Below are positions 1-8,899 of a DNA stretch of 37,877 nt, in pieces. Source of the DNA: Kiritimatiellota bacterium (GTDB lineage Bacteria > Verrucomicrobiota > Kiritimatiellia > CAIQIC01); contig JAPLSZ010000256.1 in the NCBI GenBank assembly GCA_026398385.1, forward strand, positions 1-37,877, given 5' to 3'. Under the pieces are notes generated by a model that was not told where the DNA came from, did not search any database, and worked only from the letters and a program-made list of their open reading frames with translations. Numbering within the stretch: the stretch's first letter is position 1; each line of letters begins with the position of its first letter. The position numbers and the translations under genes were made by a program.

Positions 1-59
1 GATAGAGCATGGGATTTCTAATCCCAGGGTCGCAGGTTCGAGTCCTGCCGGGGGCGCCA
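1..59 (+). tRNA. tRNA-Arg(TCT), 5' end truncated by window edge
   Basis: Anticodon stem tggga/tccca with 7-nt loop tttctaa (anticodon TCT at 17-19); T arm gcagg-ttcgagt-cctgc; acceptor 3' strand, discriminator G and encoded CCA at 57-59. Confidence 0.9.
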
Positions 60-198
60 ATAAAGCCAAGAAGCATGGCGGATGGTTCGCGCTACGCGGT
101 GGATGGGGTTGGCATGGTTCATGGCCTGCGCGGTGAGTTGCTTGCCGTTAGCCTGCCGAATCGGCCGAATAGGTAGAACCATTTGCGCGGCGGAGTGA

Positions 199-346
199 GC
201 GGGGCCGGCGGATGGGGGGTGGACGATGCGGATCGTTTTCGCGGGAGCGGGCGAGTTGGGCTGTCCGGCGCTGGCAGCGCTGTTCAAAGACGAACGCGAC
301 GAGGTGGTCGCCGTGGTCACGCAGCCAGACCGGCCCCAGGGGCGCC
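199..346 (+). repeat. 148-bp direct repeat, other copy at 1615..1762
   Basis: Hand alignment at constant offset 1416, about 12 mismatches, flanking the 369..1454 CDS. Confidence 0.9.
226..346 (+). pseudogene. 5' fragment of methionyl-tRNA formyltransferase (MRIVFAGAGELGCPALAALFKDERDEVVAVVTQPDRPQGR)
   Basis: Near-identical to the start of the full fmt at 1642; homology stops at 346. Confidence 0.85.
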
Positions 347-368
347 ATGGTTCAAGGAGATGTAGATC

Positions 369-1454
369 ATGAGCAATCCGCAATGGCATAAACTCGGCTC
401 CGTGGCTGAACTGAAAAAACAGCCGCTGCAACACCTCCAGGCCGGATCCGTACCCATCGCGCTTTCCTATGCCAACGGCAAATTCGGCGCAATATTGGGA
501 ACCTGCCTGCATGACGGCGGCCCGCTGGGCGAAGGTACCCTTGAAAATGAATTCGTGGTCTGTCCCTGGCACGGCTGGATGTTCAATCGGCTGACCGGGG
601 AGTCCCCATCAGAACCGAACGCGGCCGTGGCCCGCTTTAATCTCAAGGAAGAAGCCGGCGATCTTTTCATTGACTTGGAACCGATGACCCCATCGCGGCC
701 GTCGGTTAAGCCGCCCCATCCCTTGACACGCGCTATCCAGCGCGAGCCCGGGCCGATCCGCGTGGTCGGCCTGTCCACAACCGCCATGAACCGTTCGCAT
801 CCCCGATTCTCGACTTCCGATCATCTCCTGGAAATCGCCCTGACGCATGCCCACGAGACGCATGGCGCGGAAACCCGGCTCATCAAGCTGAATGACCTGA
901 CCTTTCGACACTGCGAGGGCTATTACTCCAAGGGCGCGGACACCTGCACCTGGCCCTGCACCATCACGCAGCAGGATCCAGACGACGAACTGGTGGCGGT
1001 CTACGAAGCGCTTGTCTTCTGGGGCGATGTCATCCTGGTGGGAACGCCCATCCGTTGGGGCGCACCCGGATCGCTTTACTTCAAGATGATCGAGCGGATG
1101 AACTGCATCCAGAATCAAATCACCATCGCCAACCGGGTCCTGATCCGCAACAAGGTAGCCTCCTTTATTATTACAGGCGGGCAGGACAATATCCAGTCGG
1201 TGGCCGGTTTGATGATGATGTTTTTCGGTGAACTGGGTTTTCAATTCCCCCAATTCCCGTTCATCGCCCATAGCCGGGGCTGGACCGCCGAGGACATGGA
1301 GGTGAATGTGAACCAAGTGCGCGCCAGCTCCGAACTTCGCGAGGGTGCCTGCGCCTTGGTGGGGCGGTGCCTGGCCATGGCAAACGCGATGATCCACACC
1401 GAGCAACCTGTCACGAGCACCGAGCGTGGCGGCCGGAAGGCGCATCCGATTTAA
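369..1454 (+). CDS. Rieske [2Fe-2S] domain fused to a NAD(P)H-dependent FMN reductase/flavodoxin-like domain
   Basis: Rieske motifs CLHDGG...CPWHGW; then flavoprotein fold (IRVVGLSTTAMNRSHPRFSTSDHLL...VILVGTPIRWGAPGSLYFKMIERM). RBS aaggaga upstream. Confidence 0.85.
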   Translation: MSNPQWHKLGSVAELKKQPLQHLQAGSVPIALSYANGKFGAILGTCLHDGGPLGEGTLENEFVVCPWHGWMFNRLTGESPSEPNAAVARFNLKEEAGDLFIDLEPMTPSRPSVKPPHPLTRAIQREPGPIRVVGLSTTAMNRSHPRFSTSDHLLEIALTHAHETHGAETRLIKLNDLTFRHCEGYYSKGADTCTWPCTITQQDPDDELVAVYEALVFWGDVILVGTPIRWGAPGSLYFKMIERMNCIQNQITIANRVLIRNKVASFIITGGQDNIQSVAGLMMMFFGELGFQFPQFPFIAHSRGWTAEDMEVNVNQVRASSELREGACALVGRCLAMANAMIHTEQPVTSTERGGRKAHPI

Positions 1455-1641
1455 GGCTTGCGCTGCGGCCGGAGGGCTGCAACTAAGAAGCGAGCCCGTG
1501 CGTTTTCTCATGGCCTGCCCCTGGTGGCTTCTGTATTCTCGTGCGGTCGCAAGAATCGCCGCCGGAGCCGCCCGGGGCCACAAGGCTCGTGCACAGGCCC
1601 GGCGACGCGCGGGCGCGGGGCCAGCGGATGGGGGGTGGACG

Positions 1642-2577
1642 ATGCGGATCGTTTTCATGGGAGCGGGCGAATTGGGCTGTCCGGCGTTGGCGGCGCTGTT
1701 CAAAGACGAACGCGACGAGGTGGTCGGTGTGGTTACGCAGCCGGACCGGCCCCGGGGCCGCCGGCTCCAACTCGCGGCCTGCCCGGTGAAGCAGGCGTTG
1801 GTGGGCCAGACTGTGCCGGTGCTGACGCCGGAAAAGGTCGGGGACCCGGCATTCGTCGAGCAACTGCGCGCGCTGCGACCAGACGCGATCGTGGTGGCGG
1901 CCTACGGCCAATTCCTGCCGCGCGTCCTGCTGGACCTGCCGCCGCATGGCGTGCTCAACATCCATCCCTCGCTGCTGCCGAAGTACCGCGGCGCCGCGCC
2001 GGTCCAATGGACGCTGGCCAACGGCGAAAAAGAAACCGGCGTCTCCATCATCGCGCTGACGGAAAAGATGGACGCCGGCGACATCCTGGCGCAAGGACGG
2101 TTGCCGATCGGGGCGGAGGATAATGCCGCGACGCTGACGCACAAACTCGCCTGGCTGGGGGCGGAACTGGCGCTGCGAGTGATCGAGGACGTGCGCACCG
2201 GCACGGTGCGACGCACGCCGCAGGATGAGCGGTTGGCGACGCGTGCGCCGCTGCTGAAGAAGGAAGACGGCCGGCTGGACTGGGCGCTGCCGGCGGCGAC
2301 GCTGCATAACCGCATTCGCGGTTTCTTTCCGTGGCCCGGTAACTTCTTTGAGTACCCATGCGGCTCTGGTAAATACGTCAAGGTGCTGCGGGCCGCCCTC
2401 GCGGCGGGCGCGGGCGTCCCGGGGACGGTGCTGCAGGCCGATGCCCAGGGCCTGGTGCTGGCCGCGGGCCAGGGGGCGCTGCGCCTGCTGGACGTGCAGC
2501 CGGAGGGCCGGACGCCCCAGCCCGCGGCGGCGTTCGTCAACGGCGCCCGCCTGCTCGCCGGCTACGTGGCCGGATAA
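1642..2577 (+). CDS. fmt: Methionyl-tRNA formyltransferase
   Basis: MRIVFMGAGELGCPALAALF...VLNIHPSLLPKYRGAAPVQW...TGVSIIALTEKMDAGDIL. The track ORF start at 1426 is upstream of the likely start. Confidence 0.95.
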   Translation: MRIVFMGAGELGCPALAALFKDERDEVVGVVTQPDRPRGRRLQLAACPVKQALVGQTVPVLTPEKVGDPAFVEQLRALRPDAIVVAAYGQFLPRVLLDLPPHGVLNIHPSLLPKYRGAAPVQWTLANGEKETGVSIIALTEKMDAGDILAQGRLPIGAEDNAATLTHKLAWLGAELALRVIEDVRTGTVRRTPQDERLATRAPLLKKEDGRLDWALPAATLHNRIRGFFPWPGNFFEYPCGSGKYVKVLRAALAAGAGVPGTVLQADAQGLVLAAGQGALRLLDVQPEGRTPQPAAAFVNGARLLAGYVAG

Positions 2578-2643
2578 CAAACGGACGGACCGGCGGTGGT
2601 TGGTTAACATCCTGACAAGCGTTCCCATCAAGCAGGTGACAAC

Positions 2644-4326
2644 ATGAGCAAATATGCGATTGGCTTGGATTACGGCACCAACTCGGTGCGCGCACTGGTG
2701 GCGGACATTTCCACCGGGCGGGAGGCCGGCTCGCACGTCTGGCCGTACAAGCACGGCGACCACGGGGTGATCCTGGACCCCCGGCAGCCCGATCTGGCCC
2801 GGCAGCATCCCCGCGACTATCTCCAGGGCCTGGAGCAGTCGGTTCGCGGCGCCCTGGCCCAGGCAAAGAAAACCAGGGGGTTTTCGGCGGCGGACGTGAT
2901 CGGCATCGGCGTGGACACCACCGGCAGCACGCCCTTGCCGGTGGACGCGCAGGGCGAACCGCTGGCCTTCTCGAAGAAGTTCCGGAAAAATCCGGCCGCC
3001 CTGGCGTGGCTGTGGAAGGACCACACCGGCCACGCGGAGGCGGCGGAGATCACCGCGCAGGCCAAGCAGCACAAGCCGGAGTACCTGGCCAAGTGCGGCG
3101 GGACGTACTCCGCCGAATGGTTCTGGTCGAAGATCCTGCACTGTAAAAAAGAAGCGCCGGCGGTGTTCGCCGCGGCCGGCACCTGGGTCGAGATCGCCGA
3201 CTGGATTCCGGCGGTGCTGACCGGCACCACGCATCCCCGGCAACTGCGGCGCGGCATTTGTGCGGCGGGCCACAAGGCGATGTTCCACCCGGCGTGGGGC
3301 GGCTATCCCGCCGCGGACTTCCTCCGGCGGCTGGACCCGGCGCTGGCGCGCGTGCGCCAGTCGCTGCCGGATACGGCCTGTAGCATAGCCGACGCGGTGG
3401 GGCGTCTGACGCCCGCCTGGGCCCGGCGCCTGGGCCTGCCGGCCGGCCTGCCGGTTGCCGCCGGCGCGTTCGATGCGCATCTCGGCAGCGTGGGCGCCGG
3501 CATCGAGCCGGGCGTGCTGGTCAAGACCATCGGCACCAGCACCTGCGACTTGGCCGTCGCTCCGCTGAGCCAGTCGTTGCCGGATATCCCGGGCCTGTGC
3601 GGCATCGTGCCCGAGTCCGTCCTGCCCGGTTACTACGGCTTGGAAGCGGGGCAGTCGGCGGTGGGCGATATTTTCAACTGGTTCGTCAACCGGATCCAGC
3701 CCGGGGGCCCCAGCCGCGGTTCGCATGCGACCCTGACCCGCGCGGCGGAAAAACTGCGGCCGGGCGCCAGCGGACTGCTGGCGCTCGATTGGCACAACGG
3801 CAACCGCACGATCCTGGTGGACCAGCGGCTGACGGGCCTGCTGCTCGGCCTGACGCTGCAGACGACGCCGGCGGAAATCTACCGCGCGCTGATCGAGGCG
3901 ACCGCCTTCGGCGCCCGCGTGATCGTCGAGCGCCTCGAGCAGTACGGCGTCCAGATCGAGCGCGTGGTCAACTGCGGCGGCATCTCCGTGAAAAACCCGC
4001 TGGTCATGCAGATTTATGCCGATGTGCTCAACCGGCCGCTGGAAATTTCGCGCAGCACGCAGACGTGCGCGCTGGGCGCGGCCATGGCCGGCGCGGTCGC
4101 GGCCGGCGGTCACGCCACCTTCGCGCAGGCCGCCCGGGCGATGACCGGCGTGCTGGCGAAACGCTTCCGGACCAACGCCCGCAGCGCCGTGGTGTACGCG
4201 CGGCTGTACGCGCTGTACCAACGGCTGCACGATACGCTGGGGACGCGCACCGGGTCCGGCAACCAGTTTACGCTCATGAAGGACCTGCTGAACATCCGCG
4301 ATGAAGCGTTGCACGGCCGGCGCTGA
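2644..4326 (+). CDS. araB: Ribulokinase (FGGY carbohydrate kinase)
   Basis: MSKYAIGLDYGTNSVRALVADISTGREAGSHVWPYKHG...QHPRDYLQGLEQSVRGAL; NCGGISVKNPLVMQIYADVLNRPLEI. Confidence 0.88.
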   Translation: MSKYAIGLDYGTNSVRALVADISTGREAGSHVWPYKHGDHGVILDPRQPDLARQHPRDYLQGLEQSVRGALAQAKKTRGFSAADVIGIGVDTTGSTPLPVDAQGEPLAFSKKFRKNPAALAWLWKDHTGHAEAAEITAQAKQHKPEYLAKCGGTYSAEWFWSKILHCKKEAPAVFAAAGTWVEIADWIPAVLTGTTHPRQLRRGICAAGHKAMFHPAWGGYPAADFLRRLDPALARVRQSLPDTACSIADAVGRLTPAWARRLGLPAGLPVAAGAFDAHLGSVGAGIEPGVLVKTIGTSTCDLAVAPLSQSLPDIPGLCGIVPESVLPGYYGLEAGQSAVGDIFNWFVNRIQPGGPSRGSHATLTRAAEKLRPGASGLLALDWHNGNRTILVDQRLTGLLLGLTLQTTPAEIYRALIEATAFGARVIVERLEQYGVQIERVVNCGGISVKNPLVMQIYADVLNRPLEISRSTQTCALGAAMAGAVAAGGHATFAQAARAMTGVLAKRFRTNARSAVVYARLYALYQRLHDTLGTRTGSGNQFTLMKDLLNIRDEALHGRR

Positions 4327-4339
4327 TAAATCCGCCTGA

Positions 4340-5671
4340 TTACTGGTCCGGCGCCTCCCAGAGGTGCGTCCGCGTCTCCGCGACGATCACTCCCGCGAGG
4401 GCGAGCAGCGACACGAGATTCGGCAGCGCCATCAGCCCGTTGGCGATGTCGGCGAACGACCAGACCGCGGGGAGCGACACCACCGCGCCCACCATCACCG
4501 CCAGCACCCATAGCACGCGGTACGGCAGCACGCTCTTTACGCCGAAGAGATATTCCGCGGCGCGCTCGCCGTAGTACTCCCAGCCGAGGATGGTCGAGAA
4601 GACGAAGGTGAGCAACCCGACAGTCAGGATGATGGGTCCGATGGTGGGAATGTCCGTGAACGCCGCCCGGGTGAGCGCGGCGCCGTTGAGGCCCCGCTGC
4701 CAGTCGCCGGAATTCACCACCACGAGCCCGGTCAGCGCGCAGATGACCACGGTGTCCCAGAACGTGCCGGTGGACGAAACCAGCGCCTGCCGGACCGGGT
4801 TGCGCGACTGCGCCGCGGCGGCGACGATCGGCGCGCTGCCGAGCCCCGACTCGTTCGAGAACAGGCCGCGCGCGATGCCGAACCGGATGGCCTCCTTCAC
4901 GCCCGCGCCGAGGAAGCCGCCGACCGCGGCCTGCCCGCTGAAGGCGCCCGTCAGAATGGACGCCAGCGTCCGCCCCAGCGTCTGCCAGCCGATGGCGAGG
5001 AGGACAAGGCAGCCGAGCACGTAGAAGATCGCCATGAACGGCACGAGCTTCTCGCAGGCGCTGGCGATGGACTTGATCCCGCCCAGAATGACAATCGCGG
5101 TGCCCACCGTCAGAATCACGCCCGTGATCCACGGCGGGATGGCGAACGACTCCTTGACCAGGACGGCGATCGAGTTGGCCTGCACCATGTTGCCGATTCC
5201 GAAGGCGGCGACGGCGGTGAGCATGGCGAAAATCACGCCGAGCCACTTCGCGTTCATCCCGCGCTCCAGCGCGTACATCGGCCCGCCGGCCATCGTCCCC
5301 CGCGCCGTCACGATCCGGTACTTCACGGCCAGGACCGCCTCGGCGTACTTGGTGGCGATGCCGAAGACGCCCGTGAGCCACATCCAGAGCACCGCGCCGG
5401 GCCCGCCGGCCGCCACCGCCGTGGCGACGCCCACGATGTTGCCGGTGCCGATCGTCGCGGCCAGCGCGGTCATCAGCGCGCCGAAGTGCGTGACATCGCC
5501 CGCGCCTTCGCGCTCGCGGGAGAACGAGAGTTTGATCGCCCGCCAGAGGTAGCGCTGCGGAAAGCGCAGCCGCACGGTGAGGTAGAGATGCGTGCCGAAC
5601 AGCAGGATCAGGAGGGGGTAGCCCCAAACAAACCCGCTGATCTGATCGAGCAACTTTTCAAGCGCCGGCAT
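4340..5671 (-). CDS. Sodium:alanine symporter family (AGCS) protein
   Basis: GTGNIVGVATAVAAGGPGAVLWMWLTGVFGIATKYAEAVLAVKYR; SNESGLGSAPIVAAAAQ. Confidence 0.92.
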   Translation of the reverse strand: MPALEKLLDQISGFVWGYPLLILLFGTHLYLTVRLRFPQRYLWRAIKLSFSREREGAGDVTHFGALMTALAATIGTGNIVGVATAVAAGGPGAVLWMWLTGVFGIATKYAEAVLAVKYRIVTARGTMAGGPMYALERGMNAKWLGVIFAMLTAVAAFGIGNMVQANSIAVLVKESFAIPPWITGVILTVGTAIVILGGIKSIASACEKLVPFMAIFYVLGCLVLLAIGWQTLGRTLASILTGAFSGQAAVGGFLGAGVKEAIRFGIARGLFSNESGLGSAPIVAAAAQSRNPVRQALVSSTGTFWDTVVICALTGLVVVNSGDWQRGLNGAALTRAAFTDIPTIGPIILTVGLLTFVFSTILGWEYYGERAAEYLFGVKSVLPYRVLWVLAVMVGAVVSLPAVWSFADIANGLMALPNLVSLLALAGVIVAETRTHLWEAPDQ

Positions 5672-5850
5672 GCGTACGACTCCCGCTGCGCGATGGCGCG
5701 GTGCACCCTGGGTCCATCCTTACGGCGCGCGGCGCCCATGCCGGGGAGACGCCCGCGGCAATGCCGTGTTGCGGCCGAAAACCATCGCGCGCGATTATGG
5801 CCCGGCCAGCCGGACTGTCAAGCGCAACGCGCCGCCGCGCGTAATGGGTC

Positions 5851-5945
5851 ATGGTAGGGCGGTACAGCCTTGTACCGCCGCGGACAGGCGTCCCAATGCG
5901 GCATCAGGACACCACGGCCGGACTGGCAGTCCGGCCCTACCACCA
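5851..5945. repeat. Twin-hairpin intergenic repeat
   Basis: GGCGGTACA-GCCT-TGTACCGCC (5858-5879) and GGCCGGACT-GGC-AGTCCGGCC (5916-5936), enclosed by tggtagggc / gccctacca. Confidence 0.8.
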
Positions 5946-6036
5946 TGTTATTCCGCCAGTCGCAAGCGCTGCTTTCGCCACGACAGACATGTTTTTTTTG
6001 TTGCTGATGTCCAGGGTACCCCCTCACATTTACCGT

Positions 6037-6080
6037 TTGACAATTCATCGAAGACGGTGTATTTAATCAGATGATTAAAT
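6037..6080 (+). promoter_or_regulatory. Sigma70-like promoter overlapping a palindromic TetR-type operator
   Basis: TTGACA (6037-6042), 17-nt spacer, TATTTA (6060-6065); 20-bp ATTTAATCA-GA-TGATTAAAT at 6061-6080, just upstream of the TetR start at 6093. Confidence 0.75.
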
Positions 6081-6092
6081 CAAAGGGTTAAC

Positions 6093-6827
6093 ATGGGTCG
6101 CGAAAACAGCGCGCAGCGGCAGGCGATCCTCGCGGCGGCAATCACGGTCTTCGCCGAGCGCGGGCGCCGGGGCGCGACCATCCGCCTGGTCGGCCGCCGC
6201 GCCGGGGTTAACAGCGCCCTGATCTATTACTACTTCGAGAACAAGGAGACCCTCTTTGCCGAGGCCATCCGCCACGTGCTGCGCGGCTTCCTGGAACATT
6301 TGGGCGCCTGGCGGCAGGCGTTCCGCGGGGCACGCGACCGGCTGGCCTGGCTGGTGGACGGCCTTTTCGACTACTACTCCGCGCACCCGGACCGCATGCG
6401 GCTGATGGCCGTCGTGCTGACGCTCCAGCCGGAATTGCTGGGCCGCACGCTGAACAAGTTCCTGCCGGGCCGCGTGCTGATCCCGTTGGAGGTGCTGGCG
6501 GAGGGCGTGCGACGCGGCGAACTGCGCCCGGCGCATCCGCTGGAATGCTGGTGGAGCATCCTGAGTTTGTGCCTCTTCAGCCTGCTGTTCCAGCCGGTGC
6601 TGCGCCAATTTCGCCCGCCCGGCCTCGCCGTCCCGCCCGCCGGCCTCGCCGCCCGCCGCGAGCAGATTCTCGATTTGCTGGAGCGCGGCCTCGCCAGGCC
6701 GCGCAGCCCCGCGGCCGCCCGACGTAAAAGATCGTCGCCACGGAACGGCACGCCCGCCCCGGACACGGGACGTACATCGGGGCCGCGCGCCAAGCAGCTT
6801 GTGCAACCAGAAGGAGAACGGCTATGA
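6093..6827 (+). CDS. TetR/AcrR family transcriptional regulator
   Basis: N-terminal HTH: RQAILAAAITVFAERGRRGATIRLVGRRAGVNSALIYYYFENKETLFAEAI. Confidence 0.9.
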   Translation: MGRENSAQRQAILAAAITVFAERGRRGATIRLVGRRAGVNSALIYYYFENKETLFAEAIRHVLRGFLEHLGAWRQAFRGARDRLAWLVDGLFDYYSAHPDRMRLMAVVLTLQPELLGRTLNKFLPGRVLIPLEVLAEGVRRGELRPAHPLECWWSILSLCLFSLLFQPVLRQFRPPGLAVPPAGLAARREQILDLLERGLARPRSPAAARRKRSSPRNGTPAPDTGRTSGPRAKQLVQPEGERL

Positions 6828-7780
6828 AAAAGATACAGGGGCTGGGATGTAGCCTGACGGTCGCGGCGGCGCTGGCCGCCGGCTGCGGGGTCCGCCAGGG
6901 GCAACCGGACGGCTCCGGCACGATCGAATGCACCCAGGTGCAGGTGGCGCCGCAGGTCGCCGGCCGCGTGGCGGCCCTGCCGCCGCAGGAGGGGGCGGCG
7001 CTGAAAAAGGGCGACCTCGTGGCGCGGCTGGACGCGCGCGACTATGAACTCCAGCGCGACGAGGCCCAGGCGTCGTTGACGCTGGCCCAGGCGCAACTCG
7101 ATCTGCTGCGGGCCGGCGCGCGCGAGGAAGATGTGCTCCGCGCCCGCGCCGGCGTCCGTGAGACGCGCGCCGCCGCCGGGGCCGCGGCCGCCGACCGGCA
7201 GCGCGTGGAACAGGTTTTTACCGCCCGGAGCGCGACGCAGAAACAGCTCGATGACGCCCGCGCCCGCGCGGAACAGACCGCGGCCGCGCTGGCCGGCGCG
7301 GAGCAGAACCTGCTGCGGTTCGAGCGCGGCAACCGGCCGGAGGAAATTCGCGCCGCCACGGCGCAGGCCGCCCAGGCGCGGGCGCGGCTGGCCCAGGCGG
7401 AGAAGGCCGTCGCCGACTGCGTCGTCGCGGCGCCGCTGGACGGCGTGGTGACGACCCGTAGCCGCGAGGAGGGCGAGTGGGTCACCCCCGGCGCGCCGCT
7501 GGTTACGCTCTCGCGCCTCGATGAGGTTTGGCTTTCCATCTATGTGCCGGAAACCCGGCTGGGTAAGGTCAAGCTGGGCCAGCCGGCGCGGGTACAGTTG
7601 GATGGCGACGCGACCCGCTACGAGGGCGTCGTCACCTTCGTGGCGCCCGACGCGGAATTCACCCCGAAGAATGCGCAGACGCCGGACGAACGCGCCAAGC
7701 TGGTCTATCGCGTGAAGATCACGCTGAAGAACCCCAAAGGCATTTTCAAGCCCGGCATGCCGGCGGACGGGTACCTCTGA
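6824..7780 (+). CDS. HlyD-family periplasmic adaptor (YbhG-like), probable lipoprotein
   Basis: Lipobox-like LAAGC; VAPQVAGRVAALPPQEGAALKKGDLVARLD, coiled coil, DGVVTTRSREEGEWVTPGAPLVTL; ATGA overlap with the TetR stop. Confidence 0.9.
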   Translation: MKKIQGLGCSLTVAAALAAGCGVRQGQPDGSGTIECTQVQVAPQVAGRVAALPPQEGAALKKGDLVARLDARDYELQRDEAQASLTLAQAQLDLLRAGAREEDVLRARAGVRETRAAAGAAAADRQRVEQVFTARSATQKQLDDARARAEQTAAALAGAEQNLLRFERGNRPEEIRAATAQAAQARARLAQAEKAVADCVVAAPLDGVVTTRSREEGEWVTPGAPLVTLSRLDEVWLSIYVPETRLGKVKLGQPARVQLDGDATRYEGVVTFVAPDAEFTPKNAQTPDERAKLVYRVKITLKNPKGIFKPGMPADGYL

Positions 7781-7786
7781 AATAAG

Positions 7787-7828
7787 AAGAATACAGAAGT
7801 CAGAATACAGAATTCAGGAATCAGGCGA
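7787..7828. repeat. Degenerate tandem repeat (agaatacagaagtcagaatacagaattcagg)
   Basis: Reiterated CAGAAT/CAGAAGT units in the intergenic spacer. Confidence 0.6.
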
Positions 7829-7855
7829 CCGCAGGTGGATACGGTGGAGCTTTAA

Positions 7856-7926
7856 CCACAGAGGCACTCGGGATAAGACCGGCGGCAGAGTTTAGCCACG
7901 GATGAACACGGATTGACACGGATAAG
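7856..7926. repeat. Dispersed repeat: accacagaggcac... and gccacggatgaacacggattgacacgg
   Basis: gccacggatgaacacggatt (20 nt) recurs exactly at 10646; accacagagg recurs at 8899. Confidence 0.8.
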
Positions 7927-7942
7927 GAGCAAGCAGAAAGTA

Positions 7943-8899
7943 ATGACAGCGGCGACAGAAACGTTGGCGATTGAGGCGCGCGGGCTGGCGCGTGCGTTCG
8001 GCGGCCAGCCCGCCGTGGCCGCCCTGGATCTCAATGTCCGGCGCGGCGAGCTGTTCGGGCTGGTCGGTCCGGACGGCGCGGGCAAGAGCACCGCCATCCG
8101 CCTGCTGTGCGGGCTGCTGCGGCCCACCGGCGGCACGGCGCGCGTGCTGGGCCTGGACCTGCGGACCCAGCCCGACCGCATCAAGGCGCGCATCGGCTAC
8201 CTCTCGCAGAATTTCACGCTCTATGGCGACCTGACGGTGGACGAGAACATCGCGTTCTTTGCCGACCTGCACGGCGTCCGCGATTTCCGGGCGCGCCGCG
8301 ACGAGCTGCTGGCCTTCACGCGCCTGACCCCCTTCCGCCGCCGGCTCGCGCAGGCGCTGTCCGGCGGCATGCAAAAGAAACTCGCGCTGGCCTGCACGTT
8401 GATCCACACCCCGGAGCTGATCTTTCTCGACGAGCCCTCCACCGGCGTGGATCCCGTCTCGCGCGGCGAGTTCTGGAATATCCTCAGCGACATCCTCGCC
8501 CGGGGCGTCACCATCTTCATGACCACGCCTTACCTCGACGAGGCCGAGCGCTGTCACCGCCTCGGCTTGATGCACCGCGGCCGCATCATCCGCGCCGGCA
8601 CGCCGGACGACATCCGCGCGGCGCTGCCGGGCAAGGTTTTCCGCCTGGAAAGTCCCGCGCTGACCGCTGCCTACCACGCCCTGCGCCGCCACCGGCCGGC
8701 GGCCAGCCTGGTGCTCTACGGCGACCGGCTGCACTTCTGGACACAAGCCGGCGCAGACGGGGCGCGCGCCGCCGCGGCGGAGTTGGAGCAGGGCGGGCTC
8801 GGCCCCGTGGCCTGGCGCGAAATTGCGCCGTCGTTGGAAGATGTCTTTATCGGTTTGCTGGGTGCGGAAGGAGACGCTCATGAAAAGACGGGGAAATAA
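7943..8899 (+). CDS. ABC transporter ATP-binding protein (YbhF-like, first ATPase)
   Basis: Walker A GPDGAGKST, signature LSGGMQKKLALACTL, Walker B LIFLDEPSTGVDP. ATG 7943 preferred to the repeat-internal TTG at 7913. Confidence 0.92.
   Translation: MTAATETLAIEARGLARAFGGQPAVAALDLNVRRGELFGLVGPDGAGKSTAIRLLCGLLRPTGGTARVLGLDLRTQPDRIKARIGYLSQNFTLYGDLTVDENIAFFADLHGVRDFRARRDELLAFTRLTPFRRRLAQALSGGMQKKLALACTLIHTPELIFLDEPSTGVDPVSRGEFWNILSDILARGVTIFMTTPYLDEAERCHRLGLMHRGRIIRAGTPDDIRAALPGKVFRLESPALTAAYHALRRHRPAASLVLYGDRLHFWTQAGADGARAAAAELEQGGLGPVAWREIAPSLEDVFIGLLGAEGDAHEKTGK

Noticed and set aside
50-347. att-like direct repeat: tRNA-Arg 3' end ggggcgcca and the end of the fmt fragment (339-347)
   Set aside because: Only 9 GC-rich bases, no integrase nearby and no third copy at the far side of the Rieske gene; not enough for an integration-site claim.
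1483-4314. 943-aa minus ORF opposite fmt and araB
   Set aside because: Antisense to two well-supported genes; Arg/Gln/His/Ala-rich low-complexity translation typical of GC-rich shadow frames. The same applies to 15946..18009 (-), 23549..24958 (+), 28401..30347 (+), 32804..35095 (+) and 35182..37125 (+).
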